Positions 1 through 5,927 of a DNA stretch of 6,842 nt are shown here, piece by piece. The DNA is from Butyricicoccus sp. (GTDB lineage Bacteria > Bacillota > Clostridia > Oscillospirales > Butyricicoccaceae): assembly GCA_031293105.1 (NCBI GenBank), contig JAUMSA010000369.1:1-6842 (forward strand), in the 5' to 3' direction. A program made the translations under genes and the position numbers. Every line of letters starts with the position of its first letter. The stretch's first letter is position 1. The notes beneath the pieces are model-generated. The model made no database searches and was not told where the DNA came from. It saw only the letters and a program-made list of their open reading frames with translations.

Positions 1-43
1 GCCGCGCGCGGATTGGCAAAAGGCCGGAAGAAAAATTGTGTTT

Positions 44-71
44 TTGATTGTATTTTTGTTTGTTCTATGGT
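44..71 (+). promoter_or_regulatory. Weak candidate promoter for the P-loop gene
   Basis: A TTGATT box (44-49) lies 16 bases before TATGGT (66-71), each matching four of six consensus sigma-A positions. An alternative pairing is TTGTAT (48-53) with TAACAT (71-76) at 17 bases. The surroundings are T-rich. The match is weak, and the gene could instead be read from a promoter left of the window. Confidence 0.25.
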
Positions 72-108
72 AACATAAAGATAACCTCAAAGGTTGGGAG
101 GAATTATA

Positions 109-519
109 ATGGTAAAACTAATTGTCGGCGGCACCGGTACCGGTAAAACGAAAACCATCATCGAACTGGTAAATGCCGCTGTAAAAGAAGAAAAGGGCAG
201 CGTCGTATGCATCGCAAAGGGCGATAAGCTCAAGTTTGACATCTCGCACGACGCCCGTCTGGTAAACGTCAGCGATTACATGGTAGAAGGCTACAAGGGT
301 CTGCTCGGCTTCCTGTCCGGCATCCATGCAGGCAACTACGACATCACCAAGGTGTACATCGACAGCCTGTACAAACTGCTCGACTGCAAGGACCCGTCGG
401 TTGCAGAGACCTTCCTCAAGGAGCTCGACGCGTTCTCGACCAAGCACAGCGTAGATTTCACCGTTGCGCTGAGCGAGTCCGAGACTTCGATCACCGAGTC
501 CATGAAAAAATACCTGTAA
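109..519 (+). CDS. Small P-loop ATP-binding protein of unknown function
   Basis: This 136-residue soluble protein probably binds a nucleoside triphosphate; its role is unknown. A Walker A motif, GGTGTGKT, sits at residues 7-14 right after the first strand (MVKLIV). A hydrophobic strand ending in Asp (KVYID, 81-85) could be Walker B, and DFTVALSES (116-124) looks like the following core strand. No membrane segment, signal peptide or added domain is visible, so it is about the smallest possible P-loop core. I recall similar short proteins in Clostridia annotated only as 'ATP-binding protein' or loosely as PilT-like, but length and content do not support a pilus motor. The ATG at 109 is chosen because GGGAGG (96-101) lies 7 bases upstream; the upstream TTG at 94 overlaps that site. 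A strong terminator separates it from the atp operon, so it is probably its own unit. Coding is confident, function is not. Confidence 0.85.
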   Translation: MVKLIVGGTGTGKTKTIIELVNAAVKEEKGSVVCIAKGDKLKFDISHDARLVNVSDYMVEGYKGLLGFLSGIHAGNYDITKVYIDSLYKLLDCKDPSVAETFLKELDAFSTKHSVDFTVALSESETSITESMKKYL

Positions 520-554
520 TCGTTTTTGGCAATACGCCCCCAGTGTAACATCCT

Positions 555-590
555 GCCGAGCGCAATGAGCAAAGTTGCGCTCGGCTTTTT
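555..590 (+). terminator. Rho-independent terminator after the P-loop gene
   Basis: A perfect 11-bp stem, GCCGAGCGCAA (555-565) with TTGCGCTCGGC (575-585), encloses a 9-base loop and is followed by TTTTT (586-590). It lies 35 bases after the P-loop gene stop. There is no T-run on the opposite strand, so it acts left to right only, insulating the atp promoter from upstream reading. Confidence 0.93.
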
Positions 591-655
591 GTATATTCCG
601 CGAAAATTCCACAAGAAAGTGTAAAATATTTTTGCGAAATACCGATAAAAAGTGT

Positions 656-683
656 TTTGCATTTTGGTTCTTTTATGTATAAT
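656..683 (+). promoter_or_regulatory. Probable sigma-A promoter of the atp operon
   Basis: A perfect TATAAT -10 box (678-683) is preceded, at 16 bases, by TTTGCA (656-661), matching four of six -35 positions. The flanking sequence (591-675) is rich in A and T, which may help as an UP-like region. Transcription would start near 690, giving a short leader of about 34 bases before the atpZ ATG at 724. No riboswitch or attenuator fits in so short a leader. A -35 of TTGCAT (657-662) at 15 bases is a less likely option. Confidence 0.7.
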
Positions 684-723
684 AAGAGATAGCGTAACGG
701 TTGCACGGTAGGAGGTGCTTTTC

Positions 724-978
724 ATGCGAGGTCTGTCCGGCGTGTGGAAATATCTCGTGTGGGTCACCACGCTCAGCGCTTCCCTGGTCGGGCCGCTGGT
801 GGTCTGTGTACTGGCCGCCCTGTGGCTGCAAGACCGGTTTGCGCTTGGCTCGTGGATTATGCTGGTGGCCATCGCCCTCGGCTTGGCCACGGCAGCCAGC
901 AACCTGCTCAAGTTCTTCCGCTTTATGCAAAAGGAATCCGAACATCACAATCAGGAGGATCACCATGGACGCTTTTGA
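724..978 (+). CDS. atpZ: AtpZ/AtpI-family small membrane protein, first gene of the atp operon
   Basis: This 84-residue protein has two predicted transmembrane helices (about 10-36 and 40-64) and a short polar, His/Glu-rich tail (70-84). The WLQDRF turn between the helices, the glycine-containing second helix and the closing NLLKFFRF resemble the AtpZ/AtpI family (Pfam PF09527) commonly found first in Bacillota atp operons. Family members have been linked to c-ring assembly and, with AtpI, to Mg2+ or Ca2+ uptake in alkaliphilic Bacillus; which applies here is not known. AGGAGG (710-715) stands 8 bases before the ATG at 724; a GTG at 715 in the same frame overlaps that site and is rejected. 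The 3' end overlaps atpI by 14 bases. Family membership rests on topology, size and position more than on strong sequence motifs. Confidence 0.82.
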   Translation: MRGLSGVWKYLVWVTTLSASLVGPLVVCVLAALWLQDRFALGSWIMLVAIALGLATAASNLLKFFRFMQKESEHHNQEDHHGRF

Positions 979-1351
979 AGTTGTCCGCGATGAAACGCGG
1001 CGCATGCTGCGCGGGTTCATCCCGCTGGCATTTTTGGCGTATGCTGGGTTCGCCCTTTTCGGATACTATCAATGGGGTGTGGCGCTGAGCCTGGCGCTCG
1101 GCACCGCCTATACTCTGTTTAACTTCTATCAAATGGCTTGCACGGCCGTCCGGGCCACCCTGCTGGGGGATCCCGTCCGGGCGCAGCGGATGCAATCCAG
1201 CCGCTATTTTGTGCGGTATGTGCTCACCGGCGTGCTGCTGGTGGCAGTCATCAAATGCCCACCGCTCAACGCCGTTGCAGCTGCGGTGCCACTGTTCTTT
1301 CCCAAGATCCTACTCGCCGCATCCAGCGTATTTCAAAGGAAAGGAGGTTAA
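965..1351 (+). CDS. atpI: ATP synthase protein I (AtpI), c-ring assembly factor
   Basis: A 128-residue integral membrane protein with four likely helices (about 18-34, 38-58, 83-97, 101-120), matching the ATP-synt_I family (PF03899) in size, topology and position before atpB. The middle segment with RMQSSRYFVRY (75-85) and the end of the last helix (PLFFPKILL, 109-117) fit the family pattern. AtpI of Na+-translocating relatives such as Propionigenium modestum and Acetobacterium woodii is reported to help the c subunits assemble into a ring. It is not part of the finished enzyme. The ATG at 965 has AGGAGG (953-958) 6 bases upstream, inside atpZ. The frame stays open far upstream, but only because atpZ is GC-rich. 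The 14-base overlap with atpZ suggests translational coupling. Confidence 0.88.
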   Translation: MDAFEVVRDETRRMLRGFIPLAFLAYAGFALFGYYQWGVALSLALGTAYTLFNFYQMACTAVRATLLGDPVRAQRMQSSRYFVRYVLTGVLLVAVIKCPPLNAVAAAVPLFFPKILLAASSVFQRKGG

Positions 1352-1359
1352 TGTAAGTG
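1340..1359 (+). promoter_or_regulatory. atpB translation start region with an ATG-TAA start-stop
   Basis: AAAGGAGG (1340-1347) is followed 3 bases later by ATG (1351-1353), immediately stopped by TAA (1354-1356), and then by GTG (1357-1359), which opens atpB. The first A of that ATG is also the last base of the atpI stop (TAA 1349-1351). The GTG is 9 bases from the Shine-Dalgarno site, a normal distance, so it is taken as the true start. The ATG is too close for good initiation but might compete. Confidence 0.65.
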
Positions 1360-2061
1360 GCTGAAGTAAACGGACCAAAAATATACACGTACCTGTTTGA
1401 CAATCCCAGTTTGCCGATCACCGAAACGATGGTCAACTACTGGATTGTGATGGTCTTTATCCTGCTGTTATGTATTTTCCTAACCAGCCGGATGGAGAAA
1501 ATCCCAAAAGGCAAACAGGCGATTGCCGAAAAGATCGTGCTCATGATCGATGGTCTGGTTGAGCAGAATATGGGGCCAAGCTTCCGCAGCTATGCGCCCT
1601 ATATCGCAACGCTGATGTTCTCGTCGGTATTCGGTTCGCTCGCGTCCTTGGTGACGCTGCGGTCGGTTACGGCGGATCTCAACACCACGCTCGGCTGGGC
1701 GCTGATGACCTTTATACTCATCACGTATACAAAGATCAAATATCACGGGCTCGGCGGCTATTTGAAAGGCTTTACCGAACCGATCGTCATCATGGCTCCG
1801 CTGAACATTTTGAGCGAAGTTGCGACGCCGATCTCCATGAGCTTCCGTCATTTCGGCAACATCGCAGGCGGTTTAGTTATCACCACCCTGCTGATGAGCG
1901 CGTTAAGCGCATTGTCTACGGCGCTGCATCTGCCGATCCCGCTTTTCCAGATCGGTATCCCCGGCGTCACCAGCCTGTATTTCGACCTATTCTCGGCGTG
2001 TATCCAGGCATTCATCTTCAGTATGTTGACCATGGCCTACGTTGGCTCTGCCAAGGACTAA
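1357..2061 (+). CDS. atpB: F1Fo ATP synthase subunit a (Fo ion channel stator)
   Basis: Subunit a (234 residues) forms the two ion half-channels beside the rotating c ring in the cytoplasmic membrane. The conserved core is plain: DLNTT (107-111) opens one helix. The long helix pair runs from about 141 to 180 and contains Glu154 and the essential arginine, Arg164, in the SFRHFGN segment (equivalent to E. coli aArg210 in RLFGN). The last helix holds FSACIQAFIFSML (212-224), with Gln217 matching E. coli aGln252. The first helix is about 25-44. His165 stands where E. coli has Leu211. The GTG start follows AAAGGAGG by 9 bases; the short soluble N-terminus (MAEVNGPKIY) is consistent with it. It sits between atpI and atpE, the standard order. 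The channel partner is the c subunit with a predicted Na+ site, so this subunit should also carry Na+. Confidence 0.98.
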   Translation: MAEVNGPKIYTYLFDNPSLPITETMVNYWIVMVFILLLCIFLTSRMEKIPKGKQAIAEKIVLMIDGLVEQNMGPSFRSYAPYIATLMFSSVFGSLASLVTLRSVTADLNTTLGWALMTFILITYTKIKYHGLGGYLKGFTEPIVIMAPLNILSEVATPISMSFRHFGNIAGGLVITTLLMSALSALSTALHLPIPLFQIGIPGVTSLYFDLFSACIQAFIFSMLTMAYVGSAKD

Positions 2062-2102
2062 AGGCCCAAACGAAAAAGGAAAAAGTTTAGGAGGAAAAAT
2101 TT
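2062..2102 (+). promoter_or_regulatory. A-rich translation leader of atpE
   Basis: The 41-base gap between atpB and atpE has 21 A residues and only 4 C, and ends in AGGAGG (2089-2094) 8 bases before the ATG. Little structure can form, leaving the ribosome site open. By analogy with the unstructured enhancer upstream of E. coli atpE, it may raise translation of the c subunit, which is needed in many more copies than a or b. The role is inferred. Confidence 0.5.
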
Positions 2103-2360
2103 ATGGATCCGAAAGCATTTGTAGCAGGTATGTCCGCTCTGGGTGCCGGTATGGCGATGATCGCCGGTCTTGGCCCTGGTATTGGTGAAGGTTATGTTGC
2201 AGGTCAGGCCTGCTCGGCCATCGCCCGCCAGCCCGAGGCACAGTCCGACGTTACCCGTACCATGATTCTCGGTATCGCAATGGCCGAGTCCACCGGTATT
2301 TACGCGCTGGTTATCGCGCTGCTCCTGATTTTCGCAAACCCGCTGGTCAGCCAGTTCTAA
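2103..2360 (+). CDS. atpE: F1Fo ATP synthase subunit c with two-carboxylate Na+ site
   Basis: This 85-residue hairpin protein forms the membrane rotor ring. Helix 1 (about 5-40) includes the glycine-rich GLGPGIGEG (22-30), helix 2 (about 50-80) the ion-binding Glu62; the polar loop is ARQPEA (41-46). Aligned with the Na+-binding c subunit of Ilyobacter tartaricus, the ligands map to Glu29 (Gln32), the Met60 backbone (Val63), Glu62 (Glu65), Ser63 (Ser66), Thr64 (Thr67) and Tyr67 (Tyr70). Glutamate in place of the glutamine gives the two-carboxylate motif described in Fusobacterium nucleatum as Na+-specific, so Na+ coupling is predicted. AGGAGG lies 8 bases before the ATG. The MDPKAF start and ANPLVSQF end are of normal length for the family. 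Ring size cannot be read from sequence with certainty; related Na+ rings have eleven subunits. Confidence 0.99.
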   Translation: MDPKAFVAGMSALGAGMAMIAGLGPGIGEGYVAGQACSAIARQPEAQSDVTRTMILGIAMAESTGIYALVIALLLIFANPLVSQF

Positions 2361-2402
2361 GAAACTGCGAAAACAGGACTCCCACTAGAAAGGAGGTAAC
2401 CG

Positions 2403-2900
2403 GTGGATATGTTTCAACAGTTTGTCAGCATAGGCGGCTGGAATATCTTAGTCACGATCTGCAACACCATCATCACGTTCCTGATCGTGCGGAAATTCCT
2501 GTTTAAGCCGGTGCGCAAGATGCTGGCAGCCCGCGCCGAAGAGGTCCAGGCCATGTATGACCAGGCCGAGGCTGACCGTGCGGAAGCTGCCGCGATGAAG
2601 AAGGATTACACCGACTCCATCGCAAACGCCAAGGCGGAGGCGGCACAGATTACCCAGTCTGCCACCCGCCGCGCGACGGTACGCTCCGAGGAAATCCTCG
2701 CCGAAGCCAGCCGTCAGGCAACCGATTTGAAGAAAAAGGCCGAGCAGTCCATTGAAATGGAACGCAAGAAGGCCATGAACGAAATTAAGGACGAAATCGC
2801 CGATCTGTCGATTATGATCGCGTCCAAGGTGGTCGAAAAGGACATCAACGAGGACGACCATAAGCGCATGATCGAAGATTTCATCGACAAGGTGGGGTGA
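2403..2900 (+). CDS. atpF: F1Fo ATP synthase subunit b (peripheral stalk)
   Basis: Subunit b (165 residues) is anchored by one N-terminal helix (about 11-29) and continues as a long, charged helix that dimerises and holds the F1 head still. After the KFLFKPVRKML hinge (31-41) comes an Ala/Glu/Lys-rich coiled coil (about 42-130) typical of this subunit, then a C-terminal region (ADLSIMIASKVVEKDI, 133-148) that would meet delta. The GTG at 2403 is taken as start because AAAGGAGG (2389-2396) is 6 bases away; the ATG at 2409, two codons on, would be 12 bases away. It ends 3 bases before atpH, consistent with coupled translation. There is no second b-type gene (b') in the window, so a b2 homodimer is expected. 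Confidence 0.97.
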   Translation: MDMFQQFVSIGGWNILVTICNTIITFLIVRKFLFKPVRKMLAARAEEVQAMYDQAEADRAEAAAMKKDYTDSIANAKAEAAQITQSATRRATVRSEEILAEASRQATDLKKKAEQSIEMERKKAMNEIKDEIADLSIMIASKVVEKDINEDDHKRMIEDFIDKVG

Positions 2901-2903
2901 GCC

Positions 2904-3446
2904 ATGGCAGAAATCGTCAGTGAACGCTATGCGCTCAGCCTGTATGAAGTAGCCAAGGAGGAAAAGAAAACCGCCGAGCTGCTCGAAGAACTGGAAGCGG
3001 TCACGCAGGTCTTTGCCGATAATCCGGACCTGATGAAGGTATTAAAGACCCCGTCCATCCCGTTTTCCGACAAAAAAGACACGCTGCAAAACGTATTTGG
3101 CGGACGGATTGATCCGTACCTGCTCAATTTCCTCATGCTCATCACCGAGAAGCGCCGCATCGGCCTGCTCCCCGAGATGGCAGAGGCGTACAAGCAGCAG
3201 TATTACTTTGAGGAAGGCATCTGCGAAGTGCGCGCCACCACAGCGGCGCCCATGAGCGCAGAGCTGACCGAAAAGCTCAAGGCAAAAATGTGCTCTGTGA
3301 CCGGCAAGAAGGTAGTCCTCAAAACCAAGGTCGATCCCTCCATCCTGGGCGGCATTGTCGTCAAGGTGAACAACAAGCAGATCGATACCTCGGTCAAGAC
3401 CCGTCTGCAAGAGCTGGCACAGCAGCTGACTCAAACTATTGCGTAA
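2904..3446 (+). CDS. atpH: F1Fo ATP synthase subunit delta (OSCP-like)
   Basis: Delta (180 residues) caps the F1 head and ties it to the b stalk. The N-terminal helical domain begins VSERYALSLYEVAKEE (5-20), the classical opening of the family. The C-terminal signature DPSILGGIVVKVNNKQIDTS (144-163) matches the delta/OSCP pattern, and a final helix follows (164-179). Length is normal. The ATG at 2904 comes 3 bases after the atpF stop. Its ribosome site is a poor, G-rich AAGGTGG (2889-2895) inside atpF, so translation probably depends on coupling to atpF. This fits a subunit present once per enzyme. Confidence 0.97.
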   Translation: MAEIVSERYALSLYEVAKEEKKTAELLEELEAVTQVFADNPDLMKVLKTPSIPFSDKKDTLQNVFGGRIDPYLLNFLMLITEKRRIGLLPEMAEAYKQQYYFEEGICEVRATTAAPMSAELTEKLKAKMCSVTGKKVVLKTKVDPSILGGIVVKVNNKQIDTSVKTRLQELAQQLTQTIA

Positions 3447-3462
3447 GGAAGTAGGTGACTTC

Positions 3463-4965
<1,503 letters not shown>

Positions 4966-4999
4966 ATTTTTCTGATTTTCGGAAGAAGGGAGGATAAAA

Positions 5000-5857
5000 A
5001 TGGCTTCCGGCAATATGAAGGACATCAAGCGCCGCATGAAGAGCGTCCAGTCCACCATGCAGATCACCAAGGCCATGGAACTGGTCGCTTCCTCCAAGCT
5101 GCGCCATGCCAAGGAGCGCGTCATTCAGTCGCGCCCCTATTTCCAGACAATCTATGAGACCATGGCACGCATCGCAATGGATACCCGGGAGGGTGATTCG
5201 ATTTACACCAAATCCCGCCCGGTCAAAAAGAGCCTGTTCATCGTCATCGCGGGCGACCGCGGCTTGGCAGGCGGCTATAACTCCAATGTGCTCAAGCTGG
5301 CTGCCGCCGAAATGGCGGACAAGACCGTGAGCGTTATCACGGTGGGCAAAAAGGCCCAGGAGCATTACGCCAAGCGCGATGTGGAAGTGCTGGCCGATTA
5401 TCCCGGCATCGCCGAAACCATGCGCATCCAGGATACGCACAGCATCATCGACGATATGCTGGCCCGCTACAAAAAGGGCGAGATCGACGAAGCCTATCTG
5501 TGCTATACCGAGTTTGTTTCCCCGATGACCCAGGAGGCGCGCTGCAAAAAGCTGCTGCCGCTCTCGTTTGCTGAGGAAAATCAGGGAAAGCCCAAGGCAC
5601 TCACCGAATATGACCCCTCGCCTGAGGCGGTCTTCTCGTTCGTCGTGCCCGAGTACCTCAACGGTATGCTGTATGGCGCTGTGGTCGAAAGCTATGCGTC
5701 CGAACAGTCGGCCCGCCGCATGGCGATGGAGTCGGCGTCCGACAACGCAAGCGAAATGATCGAAAACCTCAACCTGTCCTACAACCGCGCACGTCAGGCG
5801 GCGATCACACAGGAGATCACCGAGATCATCGCCGGTTCGGGCCAGGTTGGTTCGTAA
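5000..5857 (+). CDS. atpG: F1 ATP synthase subunit gamma (central shaft)
   Basis: Gamma (285 residues) is the rotating shaft linking the c ring to the alpha3beta3 head. The N-terminal shaft helix reads MKDIKRRMKSVQSTMQ (6-21), continuing ITKAMELVASSKL. The Rossmann-like middle domain contains IAGDRGLAGGYNSNV (83-97), and the C-terminal shaft helix runs from about 230 to 280 with ITQEITEII (269-277). The family signature normally continues Gly-Ala here, whereas this protein has AGSGQVGS, a small departure at the tip. The ATG at 5000 has GGGAGG (4988-4993) 6 bases upstream, in a 34-base gap after atpA. A 70-base gap with a strong inverted repeat follows before atpD. Confidence 0.98.
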   Translation: MASGNMKDIKRRMKSVQSTMQITKAMELVASSKLRHAKERVIQSRPYFQTIYETMARIAMDTREGDSIYTKSRPVKKSLFIVIAGDRGLAGGYNSNVLKLAAAEMADKTVSVITVGKKAQEHYAKRDVEVLADYPGIAETMRIQDTHSIIDDMLARYKKGEIDEAYLCYTEFVSPMTQEARCKKLLPLSFAEENQGKPKALTEYDPSPEAVFSFVVPEYLNGMLYGAVVESYASEQSARRMAMESASDNASEMIENLNLSYNRARQAAITQEITEIIAGSGQVGS

Positions 5858-5860
5858 ACC

Positions 5861-5905
5861 AGAGTGGGGCATCCCCGGAGGGTCATCCCCTCCCCTTCCC
5901 ACTCT
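5861..5905 (+). promoter_or_regulatory. Structured hairpin between atpG and atpD
   Basis: AGAGTGGG (5861-5868) pairs perfectly with CCCACTCT (5898-5905). Inside, GGAGGG (5877-5882) pairs with CCCTCC (5888-5893) around a 5-base loop. An alternative is GGGG (5866-5869) with CCCC (5873-5876). The 7-base direct repeat CATCCCC (5870-5876 and 5884-5890) offers competing partners. The 3' side continues TTCTAG, not a T-run, so it is not a normal terminator. It may stabilise or mark a cleavage site in the mRNA, or partly attenuate it. Function is inferred; the base pairing is seen directly. Confidence 0.6.
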
Positions 5906-5927
5906 TTCTAGTAAGGGAGTTTTGCCA

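Noticed and set aside
83..101. Possible RNA switch at the P-loop gene leader (AACC/GGTT mini-hairpin, CCTC against the ribosome site)
   Set aside because: The stems are only 4 bp and could easily arise by chance in so short a stretch.
94..111. TTG start at 94 for the P-loop gene
   Set aside because: It overlaps the GGGAGG ribosome site itself and would put extra residues before the first strand; ATG at 109 is correctly spaced.
701..1351. A longer 216-codon version of the atpI frame starting inside atpZ's leader
   Set aside because: The extra N-terminal part is Cys/Trp/Arg-rich out-of-frame translation of atpZ, while ATG 965 has an ideal ribosome site and gives normal AtpI length.
1357..2061. 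His165 beside the essential Arg164 in subunit a as a functional oddity
   Set aside because: This position differs from E. coli, but I believe RHFGN also occurs in other Bacillota, so it is likely ordinary lineage variation.
3439..3462. TTG start at 3439 giving an alpha subunit eight residues longer
   Set aside because: It lies in the end of atpH, lacks a ribosome site at the right distance, and the family begins at the MELRP position.
5861..5910. Reading the atpG-atpD hairpin as a rho-independent terminator
   Set aside because: The stem is followed by TTCTAG with no T-run, and atpD is an essential member of the same operon.
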